DNA of 64,000 nucleotides, taken from contig JAGKQI010000037.1 of the NCBI GenBank assembly GCA_018806915.1, forward strand, positions 1 to 64,000, written 5' to 3'. This DNA is from Phytophthora colocasiae (lineage: Eukaryota; Oomycota; Peronosporomycetes; Peronosporales; Peronosporaceae). Under the pieces are notes generated by a model. It ran no database searches, was not told where the DNA came from, and worked only from the letters and a program-made list of their open reading frames with translations. How positions within the stretch are numbered: position 1 is the stretch's first letter; every line of letters starts with the position of its first letter. Shown piece by piece: positions 1 through 11,000 of this stretch. The translations under genes and the position numbers were made by a program.

Positions 1-42
1 AAGTTGATTCTGCACAGCGCCAGTAGCTGGATGTGTCGAAGA

Positions 43-330
43 TTATTCTGTAGCATCCCGACATACGGCTGTGCAGGAAATTCCTGTGCAGGCAACATCC
101 AGAATTAGTAAAGCACCACTCAGGTTATTCACCTGTAGCATCCTGACTTACGGCTACAGGAAATTCCAGTGTGCACACGCAACATCCAGAACTGAAGTAA
201 AGCACCACTCAGAGTTATTCTGTAGCATCCTGACTTACGGCTATGGGAAATTCCGTGTGCACACACGCAACATCAGAATTAGTAAAGCACCACTTGAGTT
301 ATTCTGCTAGCATCGGCTTACGGCTGTGCT
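43..330. repeat. Degenerate tandem repeat, period about 82-90 bases
   Basis: Units begin near 43, 125, 215 and 299, each opening TTATTC, then TGTAGCATCC, then GACTTACGGCT, GGAAATTCC, a GTGTGCACACGCAACATC stretch and AGTAAAGCACCACT. The last unit is cut short. Short ORFs here are products of the repeat and are not taken as genes. 331-459 shows nothing further. Confidence 0.75.
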
Positions 331-459
331 CCTCATTGTATGTGATCTATCCATACTCTGGGATATCGCAGAGATCACCTGTCAAGTCAAAGTTACTAGT
401 TTCCGGAACGTTTGTCATTTATTTCCAGGTGCTTCTACATCTTCTTCTACACTTTCCAC

Positions 460-912
460 TCAAGAGTGGACCACCTCGTTGTCTGCCATAATGTCTTCTT
501 CGTCGGCGTTGGAATCGGAATCGCTGACATCAGCGGTCTCCACGAGATTCACGTCATCGATGGCCTGTGAGAGAACCAAACAGTCGCTCGCTTTCAGGAG
601 CCTCTCCATGAAATTGTCGCTACCAAACACGTCCGGAGTCGATGGGGCCGTCGGCTCCGTTTGGTTCATCCCGGTCTCGCTCTTTGCTTCTTCATCAGCA
701 GCCATGCACTCACTTGAATCGAATTCTGGATCATCCGGAAAAAAGGCATTGGTCGCGCCGTCTTGCTCCGTATCATCCGGTATATGGCTGCTGTTAAGTT
801 CACCTGTAGCGCCCACCTCCTCTGTGTCGACAACTGTGGTGGCACAAAAAATAAGGCCACTAACCCCTTCAAAGTTTGTACCACGTCTGGCTTCGTCGAG
901 ACGGCCCTTCAC
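460..912 (-). CDS. Hypothetical acidic protein fragment
   Basis: An open frame of 150 codons on the minus strand, beginning at a GTG, with no upstream ATG before a stop. The product is rich in Asp, Glu, Ser and Thr, and its end (DEEDIMADNEVVHS) is strongly acidic. I recognise no domain. An ORF in another frame just upstream (940-1164) could be an earlier part of the same decayed gene. A plus-strand frame overlaps most of it, so coding status is doubtful. Confidence 0.22.
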   Translation of the reverse strand: MKGRLDEARRGTNFEGVSGLIFCATTVVDTEEVGATGELNSSHIPDDTEQDGATNAFFPDDPEFDSSECMAADEEAKSETGMNQTEPTAPSTPDVFGSDNFMERLLKASDCLVLSQAIDDVNLVETADVSDSDSNADEEDIMADNEVVHS

Positions 913-1348
913 CCCAGCTACGTAGCGTTGATTCTAGAGTCATCCCTGTCGGCTTACGAGCCTTCCAGCCCTTCCCTCGCAGATCTCGCGCCATGGTTGC
1001 TTGAACGGCTTCTCTGCTGGGCCGTTCATTTTTTCGAATGACAATGTGAGGTGAGCTTCTGACACGTGAACCGATGGGCTTTCGACAGAGATTTTCAAAC
1101 CTGTTGGGGATTTACATATGCGTCTTTCTATCCTCCTTGAATAATACCCGTCTATCATCTCCATCGCCGATCTGTTAGGAAAGTGGACTGATCCAAGACA
1201 CCATACAATAATCTTTCATGCGGAGTTCTGGAGCGCTGATGAGTTTGCTGGATATTAAATCCTGTACAATATATTATTCTGTAGGATACAGAATACCGGG
1301 TTAGAAGGGGTTAAGCCGGGGTTGTTGCCTTTACACGATCTGTAACAG
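913..1348. other. No convincing gene
   Basis: Host DNA left of the LINE. Only short overlapping frames are open, and no motif or repeat is recognised. Confidence 0.5.
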
Positions 1349-1363
1349 TAGTAGATTCATAAG
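1349..1363. repeat. Target-site duplication of the LINE, left copy
   Basis: TAGTAGATTCATAAG here is repeated exactly at 12690-12704, on the other side of the LINE. A 15-base duplication of variable-length type fits target-primed reverse transcription. Confidence 0.9.
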
Positions 1364-1395
1364 AGAGAGAGAGAGAGAAAGTAGTCTATTTAACT

Positions 1396-2789
1396 TTATG
1401 CGTTATTAGCTACTTGAGATAAATACAATCTCCTCGGAAGAGCGAGTACTTGCTGCTCATGCCAGGAGGCCTTCGGGAGCGATGCGTTCCCATTTGCCCA
1501 CTTGCCATCCTCAATGGCCATTTCCGTCCAGCATTCCAAGCTGATCTGTAGCTGAAGACCTTGGATCCGCAGCAGGGGTGTTCGTTGCTCGCTTTTGGCA
1601 ACCGCTAACATCTGATGCTCACATTGGGCCCACATAGTCGACTTGTTGTTTCTTCGCCCATACTTTTCCGTCATGGACCACTTGATTCCGGATCTGCCAT
1701 AATATGGCGATCCCTATGCTGCAAAAAGCCCACCAAATTCGGTATGGTTGCTGCTCATATTCCTTCTTCCATCGGCCGTAACGGGCTTTTAGCCGTACTT
1801 GGAATTGCTGTGATATCGGTGGTGCCGTCCTCGCCGAAATATAATCCTTGTATTGCCGCAGGTGTGCTTCCGTTACTTCGTACCCCGTCCAGTGTTGCAG
1901 TACTCGAATCCACCATTCCTTCGCCCGCCGACAATCCCACAGAATGTGTGCTAACGTATTTGTGTTAGTGGTCGGCTTGCAGTCCTCGTCCAGTGGGCAC
2001 TTGCTGCCTGGCAGTCTGCCTGTGTAGTACATATTCAACTGGGACGTCGCTACCCGGTACATCACCCAGACCTGGTAGCTGGTAAGTGTGTCTTGGTGAT
2101 CCCACAATTCTTTTGGCTGCTGGCTCTGAAGCCCGCTTGCCCACGAGTTTGCGAGGCGTGTCTTCGCCCATTTGGTGAGAATAGCTCCCGCCGGCTTGGA
2201 AAGTCGTTTCAAGCACCATTTCTTCACGTTCTTTTTCAAATGCTTCAGTAGATGCCGATTAGACTTGGAGCCATCAACCGTCCAAGGAAATTCGTGGAGG
2301 AGTGGATGGGCTTCAAACACCAGTATCTTCCCTTCCATCGGAATTTCTTCGACCTTCTCGTCCCTGAAAAAATTGGTGTCATAGCTCTCCACCTTCCATG
2401 TGACTCCGTCAACTCTTTGACGGAGTTTCACTGCGTCGAGGCCTGTCGAGGATTGTCCCGTGACGACACCACTAGGGGTCTTGGTCCATACTAGCGTGGC
2501 CAAACTCGACGGGGCCTGGCGTAACTTCAACGGGGGAGGTTGTCCGATAAAACCCCCCACGGGCACTCTGGGAGAACATAGGATGATAGCGATCGCCCAT
2601 CTCTCTATTTTGGCTATCGTGTGGCCCTTTTCCCCGATCCGCTGCACCCTTAAGGAGAAGCTTGTTTCCGAGGTACGTTGAATGTGGAGATCTTGAATAG
2701 CGGACACTCTCAACTTGGCATATTTCTTCCTGGTTAGCTCAGGTGCTGAAGCTTCTGGAATCCATGGGTTGTCTGCCCAGGAAATGTGC
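1396..2789 (-). pseudogene. LINE ORF2, C-terminal part with zf-RVT finger
   Basis: Continues ORF2 after the shift near 2790. GRLPGSKCPLDEDCK followed by LAHILWDCRRAKEWW is the CCHC finger typical of LINE RT C termini (zf-RVT family). A further frame change lies between about 1619 and 1674, after which the last 75 or so codons run to a stop at 1396. The product ends shortly before the TC-rich 3' tail. Confidence 0.8.
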
Positions 2790-4906
2790 CCCAGAATGTC
2801 TCTACCTCTCGTGGCATCAGCTGATGGAAGGGTATATTCTCGAGATCCACCAATATCTCGATCCGCTCCATATCCTGAGGTTGTCTCGTAGCACTGCGTG
2901 GTTCCGACATCGTCCTATGACTCAGCGTAGCAATGTGCCTGTGCACATACCGCGTAATTTGCTCCACCTTTGCTGGCGAAGGCGCTAAGTACTCCCCCAG
3001 TTCTTGTCTTACTCGTTGTTGAGGGTTGAATTCGGCCTTCTGCGCCTTCTTCCGGGCTGGCCGTCTTGGACTCACACCTTCTCCATGCTGAATTCCGACC
3101 CAGAATCTCCAGGCCGCTTTATATTCATCGTCCTGGCTGAGTAACCATAGCATCGATCCTGTGACCCGTTGCGTCTGGATCGCCACTGGGATTGCGACGA
3201 GGCCTAGACCGCCTGCTTCTCGTGGTTGGAAGATCAACAGCGGAGACATTTTGTGTCGGCTTGGGTCGTCCTTCATTTGCTTTTTCCAGATAAATTGCTT
3301 CTGGATATTGATAAGGAGCTCCAGCACTTGCGGTGGGGGAGCGAATACCTTTGCTGTGAACAGGATTGCTGGTAGTACGACCGTGTTGAAGAGGTCTAAC
3401 CTATCTTGTACAGTCGTCGACGCTTCTTCTGCTGTCACCATCCGACGCTTGATGGCCCGGATTCGCTGTGCCTAATTAACCTGTTGTTGATCCACCACCC
3501 CAAGTTCATATCCTAAGTACTTCTGAGTCCGTCCTTGCTACAGGACCGGAATGCCGTGCCACTCCGTACCCACTACTGCTGTGTTCAGGAAAATGAAACA
3601 ACTTTTTGCTGGTTGAACATGGAGGCCCGAAATTCTTCCAAATGCCTGGATCACTTCCAGTGCATCCGGTAATTGACTGCTGTGCTGTAGGAACAGTGAG
3701 GAGTCGTCCACAAATGCAGAGAATTTGTGTTCACGCTTCCTTGGATCCCCAGGTACCGTCATTCCCGTAATGGTTGACTGCTTAGTCACCGCTATCGCCA
3801 GCACCTCGACCGCTAGGATGAACAACAGCGGAGCTAAAGGACACCCTTGTCGTATTCCGGACCTGACTTCCATCGCTTGTGATTTCTCTCCATTTACAAG
3901 GAAGTGGGCTGTCGTGCCTAAGTGCAGTCGTTCCATTAGGGAGACAAATTCCTTCGCGAAACCAAACTGGCGAAGTACCTCCATGAGATATACCCGGTCC
4001 ACTGTGTCATATGCCTTTGCAAAGTCGAGGAGCAAGATACCCGGGCTATCATCTGGAGAACCGCCCTCCTCGTGAAATCTCGTCTCGAGCATTGATACCA
4101 TCATAGCTACTGACCTTCCTAGTTGTCGGCCATGTACAAAAAAAACACCCTGCTGTGTATTCCCGATGAGCCGCCCGAGGAATTGTTGCAGCCGCATCGC
4201 TAAGATCTTGGCAAAGATCTTATAGCTGCTTTGGAGTAGGGAGATCGGCCTGTAGTCCATTACATTGGGTGAGTCCCCTTTCTTCCGTAGGGGAACCACT
4301 ATCGCTTTGAGAAACGAAGGAGGGGGTGGGTGGCCCTGCAGCAGGTCGTTGCACACTAGCCCCAGTTTGGGAGCTATTCCAGATGCGCAGTCCCGGTAAA
4401 AATCGTTGTTTAATCCATCTTCTCCAGCCGCCTTGTGTCGTTGTATTCGACTGATTGCTGCTAGTACATCCTCTTCCGAGATCGGAGCCAAAAGTATGGT
4501 AATTTCCGCATCGGAAACGGTACGCTCTGATGGGATCTGGACAAAACTTCTGACTTCGGATTCCATGGCCTCGGCGTCCACCAGGCTATGCCTCTGACCC
4601 ATTAATGGTTTCCATGCTTTGGCAAAACGTTCCGGGATAGAATCGTCAGGGTGAAATAGAATATCTCCGTGCGATTCAATACGCGAGACACGTTGGTCTC
4701 GTTCCCAGATCGCCGTCCTCCGGTACAGCCACCTGATGTCCTCTGGCGTCCTGTGCAGAATGTTGCCAAAATGACTCAGGTTTTTCTCCTTGATATCTTG
4801 TACGAAGGCATCGAGAAGTTGCTTCCTGGTTTGGGCGTTTTCTTGTAGCTGCCTCGTCAATTTTTGGGATAGAGTCTGTCGCCGTTGCGCGTCTCTGGTA
4901 GAAATT
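2790..4906 (-). pseudogene. LINE ORF2, reverse transcriptase part
   Basis: Continues the endonuclease frame once the Copia remnant at 4912-5942 is removed together with one 5-base duplication (junction residues AIQT then ISTRD). RT motifs in order: HKAAGEDGLNNDFY, VPLRKKGDSPNVMDYRPISL, LLDFAKAYDTVDR (palm motif A), GIRQGCPLAPLLF (motif B) and FSAFVDDSSLFL (catalytic FVDD). Two in-frame nonsense codons occur (TAG at 3538-3540 and TAG at 3472-3474), and the frame shifts within a C run near 2788-2792. The copy is therefore dead. Confidence 0.9.
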
Positions 4907-4911
4907 GTTTG

Positions 4912-4985
4912 TGATGGAAGGCTAGGAAGTCGACTGAAGAGTGTGGCGATGTAGGAGACTCAAGTTGCTTGTTGATTAGCTGGTT
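4912..4985 (-). repeat. 3' LTR remnant (last 74 bases)
   Basis: Near-identical to 5627-5702; ends at the GTTTG duplication. Confidence 0.85.
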
Positions 4986-5415
4986 GCTGGGAGTTTTGAG
5001 CAGGTGGTGGAGGTTGGTCTCCACGTTGGTGTTGAGTTGAAGGAGGATGTACTGCCCTGGCTATGGCATCTCGTAGCTCGGTTCTAAGTTGCAAAACCTC
5101 TGATTGTAGTTGAGGTGCTGCCTGGGCCTGAGCTCTAAGCTCGGTTAGCTCGGCTTCGAGCTTCCTCGTTGTCGTTTGCCATTGCATCAGTTGGGCAAAT
5201 CCTGTGCGCATCTGTTCCAATTCTTGTGCTAGTTTGGCGGTAGATGCTGCTTGTTGTCGCAATGTCGTCACTTCCGCCTTCAATGTTTCCATACTAGCAT
5301 CGGTTTTCATGCTGACCGGTTCGGGTTTCACCGAAGTTTCACCGGCCGCTGCTTGCAGCTCTGCTGCTAGGTTCCGTTGCACACGAGGTTTTCTTTCGAT
5401 ATCGTCGGTTTCCAT
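4986..5415 (-). pseudogene. Truncated Copia gag (N-terminal part)
   Basis: Starts at the ATG at 5415 (METDDIERKPRVQ). Predicted coiled coil with regular Leu spacing (LRQQAASTAKLAQELEQM; LQSEVLQLRTELRDAIA), then a Pro/Gln-rich end that runs into the 3' LTR remnant and stops there at 4960. No protease, integrase or RT follows. The gag assignment rests on position after the primer-binding site; the sequence has no diagnostic motif. Confidence 0.55.
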
Positions 5416-5609
5416 GGTTCGTGGACGATGTACGGATGCAAGTTGAAGTTCTCACACGTCGCAGATTCTCACACGTCGCAGGAATCAGGTATCAGGTATC
5501 CCGAGATCAGGTATTGCGGGGATCAAGAAACACGGGTATTCGGTTTCAGGGTCGATAGTCTTCAATACAGCCAGGTCGTAGGACTTGTTCACTCTTTAGT
5601 GCGAGTCGA

Positions 5610-5626
5610 GGCTTGGGCTCATAACC
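5610..5626 (-). promoter_or_regulatory. Primer-binding site complementary to a tRNA-Met anticodon arm
   Basis: Immediately after the 5' LTR the minus strand reads GGTTATGAGCCCAAGCC. Its complement GGGCTCATAACC is the anticodon stem-loop of initiator tRNA-Met, not its 3' end. The same site follows the 5' LTR of the unrelated Copia at 25916-31495. Confidence 0.7.
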
Positions 5627-5942
5627 TGATGGAAGGCTAGGAAGTCGACTGAAGAGTGTGGCGATGTAGGAGACTCACAAGTTGCTTGTTGGTTAGCTGG
5701 TAAAAGTGAGAATGAGAATAAACTGAGCTTGGGCTCTGAACTACATGTAAGGGCTACCTCCTTGCCTCCTGTGTGTTTGCTGATGAAAAATAGGTGAAGC
5801 TGGCTACCTTCTTAGCCTGTCCTTCCAACGGGACTCAAATGAGAATGCGTGGCACGCATATCCTCTTGCGTCGGCAAACTTGTAGCAGGTACTGTTTCGA
5901 AAATCGCAGGAGTAATGCATGCTTGAATTTCCTCTTGCAACA
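5627..5942 (-). repeat. 5' LTR of the deleted Copia element
   Basis: 316 bases, TG...CA ends on the minus strand. Its last 74 bases are repeated with few differences at 4912-4985 as the 3' LTR remnant. Confidence 0.85.
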
Positions 5943-5947
5943 GTTTG

Positions 5948-7999
5948 AATAGCTGTTTTGCATTGACTCAGCCACTCATCCCAGTCTCCTCCTCTGGGAG
6001 TAACTACCGAGGTTGACTCAGAGCGGATCTCTGCTGGGTTCTCTTGGTCAATTGCTGCCACTTCCTCACGGAGTTCCTCGGCCAGTCTATCATTATGTCG
6101 ACCTCCAAACGGATAGTTGGCGGGGCGGGAATGCTGCCGTCTTGGCCGAGAAGCAGGGTCCCTTAAATGAAGACTGACGGTATTATGGTCCGACGGTACC
6201 GGTGGCAATTGCACATCTAACCATTGAACCCACTGACTTCTACTCCTTGCCACGTAAAACCGATCGATCCGACTACCGAATTTTGAGGATCGCCATACCC
6301 CCCCCAAAATGCGGGTGAACGCCATACCCCCCGGTCGGTTTTGTCATATAAAGTGATGAGCAAAAAATAAATGGCATGCGGAGGAACGCCATACCCCCTT
6401 ACAAATTTTCTACCAATGGGAAAAGTCCAAAGACACCCATTAGATCCGCGAGCGGACAAAGTGGGGTCGACGTGGTCGGGTGCGATATTGGGGGTGGAGG
6501 TCGTAGCTGTACTGCTCATGAAGTGTGTGGCAAGCACATTCAAGTCGGGGATTTGTTGGTGTCTCGCGTTCAAGTGGAGGACCAAGGTGATGGCGAGTTG
6601 GTGCATTAAGGCTTTCATAGTGCGAGATGCAACTCAGCAATGTCTCGTAGGCTTCCTGCCAAGAAGGCTACTTCGCCAACGCGATCACTACAAGAAACAA
6701 TTTGCCACTGTCGTAGAGGATCTGCGTCACTCTGAGAACGGACAAAAGCGCCGTCACTCTGATCGGCATGGTTTAGGTGCTTAATGCTCAGTGACATTGA
6801 GGAACAGTTTAGAGACTAATGGTATACAGTATGTCGCTAATATCCTCGGCTTCGTCGCTAGATAGCCCACCCAATGGCGACCGATTTCAATGTTTGAAGA
6901 ACCGATCCAATGAGAGAGCCTTGTTGATTGCATGCCTCGTCGATACAGCGATATCTCTGTGGGTTCGAGCTGCACCTTTCACCGACGTCCGCTCCGTTAA
7001 GATGAGGATATTTAGTTTCTCCCTGACGGTCTGGATGTTGCGTCGCAGTCGTCGTTGCCGTCTAGGCATGCTAGCTCTTTCCAAAATGAACAGCGCTTGC
7101 ACAGTTGGCCAGCAGAACTATTTTTAACCAATCAGCAAAACCAAGTCTAAATCTGGATGTCGGTGAACGCCATACCCCTTTTGGAGAATTGAGGGGGGGT
7201 ATGGCGATCCTCAAAATTCGGTAGCATGTTCCTTGGTCCAATACGTGAAATGTTCGGTAGGTTCCAAACGAAGATCCGTCAGCGCTGAGCCCAGGAGCAT
7301 TCTCGCGTCTGTCAACTCGCTTGTCTTCACTAACCTCGAGAGTGGTGCACTTACTGAACGATCAGGGCGGTGTCCTCCTAGTCGGTCTAGCACTGGAACT
7401 TCCACGCAGTTGAAATCGCCTCCCATTATAGCGCTCTCCGTTCGAGCCAACCGCCATTGCCCCAATTTGTCGAAGAAGGCGTCCCTGTCAAGTTTGCTCG
7501 TCTCTGGAGCGTAAATATTTAGCACATGCATCTGCGAAAGCTCTACTCCGAGCGACCGCGGCGTCCAAAGATGGATATTCCACGGCTCCACTTCATGGAG
7601 GTACTCCGGAAAGATTAGTATCCCGACACCACCTTGGTCCACCGGTCCTGTACTCCAGTAGGACATCGGCTGGTTCTCGTTCGACCGCCCCCAAAGTCGT
7701 TTCCACTGGTCGTCGATGGCCGTGACTTCCGTGTTCGTTTTGACATGGGTCTCCTGGATCAGGATCAGCGCTGGTCTGAGAGCCTTGGGTATCGAACGCC
7801 ATGCCGCCAGCCACTGCCGACGATCCTTCTGTTTGAAGCCCCGGACATTTTGCGTCATAATTCGTAGATCCGTCGGTCTTAGCCCGGGTTTTGAGTCCTT
7901 TTCTTTATCTGTATGATACATCGAGGTTTCTAATAGCTTGTTTGCCCCGTATATATCATAACCCGGTGGTACCTCGCTGAAGGTGCCTCCGGTGGGCAA
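5948..7999 (-). pseudogene. LINE ORF2, APE-type endonuclease part, split by a Tc1-like insertion
   Basis: The N-terminal part (7224-7999) has MTQNVRGFKQKD, LILIQETHV (catalytic Glu), GVGILIFPEYL, LNIYAP and MGGDFNCVE; the C-terminal part (5948-6273) has SRIDRFYVARSR and PVPSDHNTVSLHL (catalytic Asp-His). These are the standard apurinic-endonuclease motifs that nick target DNA. The Tc1-like element at 6276-7221 lies between them. If it and one TA are removed, the frame reads straight through the junction codons (KEHA then SRID), so the two parts were one gene. The frame before 7999 has no ATG, only a stop near the end of ORF1, so ORF2 probably depends on reinitiation or a downstream ATG. Confidence 0.9.
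6276..7221. mobile_element. Tc1/mariner-type element inside the LINE endonuclease
   Basis: Perfect terminal inverted repeats of about 28 bases start CCGAATTTTGAGGATCGCC and end in a C run; flanking TA dinucleotides at 6274-6275 and 7222-7223 are the duplication. Copies of GAACGCCATACCCCC recur subterminally near 6318, 6384 and 7165. Internal coding is decayed: a minus-strand frame (6887-7102) is basic and helix-turn-helix-like, and another (6440-6618) has IPDLNVLA, which resembles the SPDLNVLD motif near the last catalytic acid in oomycete Tc1-like transposases. At 946 bases it is probably a degenerate copy. Confidence 0.88.
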
Positions 8000-8012
8000 C
8001 TGTGAGTTGCCC

Positions 8013-11000
8013 TTAGTACTGTGTGGCTAAGGCGCCCTCTTCCCCATCGTTAGGGTCGAAGTCATCCCCAGCCGTACTGCTGTCGGCCACCGCCTTGTCC
8101 ATAAAACTAGCCACCTTCGTCCACTGGAGAACTACCGTGTCGACTCCCTCTTCGTGTTCGAAATTTGCGCGAAACCGAGGTTTAGTCCGGTAGGCTTCTA
8201 GATACCTCAACAGCAATTCCACTATCGAATCGTTCGGGTGAGCGTACCCGCCAAGCATCGCTGCTATCTTTTCTGCATACAAAAAGGCACAGAGGAGGTA
8301 GGCGCCTAATGCGCTGGCACGATGAGGGGAGCATAACCGCATGACTGGATCATGGCCATACTTTTCCTGGCTTAATGTCATCCATTCCTGAGAACTGTTG
8401 ATCAGCACACTCTGTTTGCTTCTTTCCGCCACGCTATCCACGCGTCGTTCCCATTCCTTCAGTCTGTTGCTCCGCTCCGGGTTAGCCTGATTCTGGATAC
8501 CATTTTGCACCGCTGCCCTCCAGCACTGGTGCCTCCAAGCCGATGTCAAAAGAATGATGGTCCGGGGCTCCATGCCGAGCACAATCAGATGCGCATGACT
8601 GAAGCTTCGGAGTAAATGTTGAACTCGGTTGGGTTCCTTGGTGACCGCGTTTTCCCACACTGCTGTCGGGGCCGCTACTGCTGGGTACGCGATCCCAGTG
8701 TGTTGTACCCAGTCATGTTCTTGAGCGTCCCACACATCGTACCATTTCTGCGGCGTATCCTCGGCCTTCTTAGGCTTTGGACTCGCTACTTCATCGAATT
8801 GAGCTTGTAGATTTCTGATAGGATCATCCCCGCTGCCCTGACTGTCCGTTTCGCTTGAGTCTTGTAGAATATTGCGAGATCCCACCCGAAATGCTTTGGT
8901 GGGACCGCGCAGCTCTGCAGGGACTTTCGAAACTCTCCCCTTGGGAGTTGTTCTTGGTGACAGCTCTGACTCTTCGGAGCTCGGAGTCTGGGATAGTACG
9001 TAGTCCGAGTCTGATGTTCGCGGTTGAGTCGACGTTGAACTATCAAGTTCGTCCTGGCAGGCTTGGGCTGCCAGTTCCGACCTGATTGTCTCTTGCCATT
9101 GGCGGACCACTGGCTCCGGAATTTGATATTGGGCCATGAGGGCCTGCCGCTGACCTGTATCGTTTAAGTCCGCTGCCAAGAGTTGATGTTGCTCGTGAAG
9201 GGACAACCTGGATACCGTCTCTACGAGGAAGTGCAAGAGCTCTCGCGTTCGCTCGTCCGTCACCTGGAGGATCTGGATAATCTCCCTTTTGAGCTCGTGG
9301 TGGATCGTGGGACCATCCAATCGCCTTTTCAGGTCGTCCAAGTCACCATCCCAGTGCTCAGGATCCCATGGTGACTGAGAGCCATACATAGTTCTCTGAC
9401 TCTGCCCAGGTTCGCGGCCGCTGTGCTCGGTTTGTGTTTCCGAAATCGTTAAATCCCTTTGTTGCCTCGCGCTAGAGCTCGGTGAACTCATTACTATATC
9501 CCCTTCTCCCTCTGGATGATCGAGTGAGCCGTCCGCTGGGCCCGATACCATCGGTTTGTCGTCAGTAAAGTCTTCATTATCATCCTCTGATATGTCTACA
9601 TCACTCGAATCCTCTTCCTCTGGTTCTGCCCTCCTCTTCCTCCTCTTCCCGTGTACAAATGCCGTGAAGTGAGAGTTTTCGTACAGTAGGATGATCGGCC
9701 ACTTCGCTGTGTTCGAGTCCGGGTCTTGTTTCAATTCAATGACCTCCTTAACACATTCGGCCAAACTCAACCGATATTCTGCGCACGTCTCGAAATCCTT
9801 TTTCCCCTCTTTCATCGTTGCAGGAACTAAGTGTTGGACCCCTACATACGAGGATTCCTCGCTCGGGCTGATGATATAGATTTGTCTCTGGAGGAGTGTT
9901 CCGAACGTTGAAAGTGTGTCATTTCCCCCCCAGAATGCCATTGACAGGAAAGCCTCCACCTCTGATGGACTAGTACAGTACTCCTTGAGATACCGCCGAA
10001 ATTCCGACTCCGAAACTTGGGGAGACATTTTCTCGTATCCTCGTCCGAGGTTCACCAAGGTAGATTTTCGGAGACCGGATGGAAACTTTAGATGGAAGTC
10101 CATCTGTGCTCGAGCTAGGCATCCTTTCTTGATAGCCGTGGTGGCTTGCGCCAATTCCGGCTGGATTCCGCTAAAACTATCATTGGCCAAGGCCTGTACT
10201 ACGGCGTAGGCTTGGCAGTTCCCGGTCGCTGGAGTGACAACTTTGTGAATTCCCATCATCGCCGCGGCTTGCTCGATCGAGAAAGCGGCAGATGGTGAGA
10301 TTTCCATGTCAGCAGATACTTCAGCTGGGATCAGTTCTCCTTTCTTCGCCTTGACCGTTTCCAGTAATACCTTCAGTTCCGTTTTCGCGTCTACCTCCTG
10401 CACAAGTAACTCGATTGTCTGTATTTCCTGGTGCTTGGCTCCCTTTTTCACCTTGTCCGGCTCCGTTCGGGAGTGCTTGGTGACGCTCACCTCTTGCCGC
10501 TGGTCATGCTCGGGAATTGGGGGCTTCGTACTCTTCAAGCTGCCTGGTACCCTTACGGGTTTGGTCCAAGCTGTGAGCTTTGACTTCGCGGTCTCCTGCG
10601 GTTTGTTGCCAGCTCCAATACCTGCAGACCCCTTTTTGTTACCTGTAGTCCTCCTCTTAGTGACTCCTCCGTCAAACCATCCGTCTTGGTTTTCCTTTGG
10701 GGTTGTCCCCGCATCTAGTCCACTTTGCTGGCCCGGTGAGCTATCAACCTGGTCCGTGGACGCTCTTTCGCGCTTTTGTAGCATCTCCTGCACGTATTGG
10801 TGTCGGTTTGCCTTAATGGTCTCCATCATTTCCGTCCAGCTGGTGAAAGTGGGCGGGGGGACTTGAAGAGCTGCCACTCCTCCTTTCGTTGCTACTATGC
10901 TGCCTGGGCCCCTCAGGGCCGGCATTGGCATGTTGCACTTCCCCATTGGGTGGCCTAAACCACCACACCGCAGACACTGTGTCTGCCCTTGCATACTTGG

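Larger units (their letters stand above)
4912..5942 (-). mobile_element. Internally deleted Copia-type element inside LINE ORF2
   Basis: On the minus strand: a full 5' LTR (5942 down to 5627), a primer-binding site, a short leader, the start of gag, then a jump directly into the last 74 bases of the 3' LTR (4985-4912). Flanking 5-base duplications GTTTG lie at 4907-4911 and 5943-5947. The LTR begins TGTTGCAAGAGG and ends CTTCCATCA. The deletion joins gag to the LTR end at a CCAGCTAA sequence, consistent with recombination or a reverse-transcription jump before insertion. Confidence 0.87.

Noticed and set aside
1361..1380. GAGAGA microsatellite as an independent feature
   Set aside because: It directly adjoins the target duplication and is best explained as the 3' tail of the LINE.
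5611..5630. A tRNA-Met gene, because GGGCTCATAACC looks like its anticodon arm
   Set aside because: No acceptor, D or T arms around it, and it sits exactly after an LTR, so it is a primer-binding site.
10306..10866. 186-codon plus-strand ORF
   Set aside because: Antisense shadow of LINE ORF1 with no motif; the minus frame has the zinc knuckle and OTU signature.
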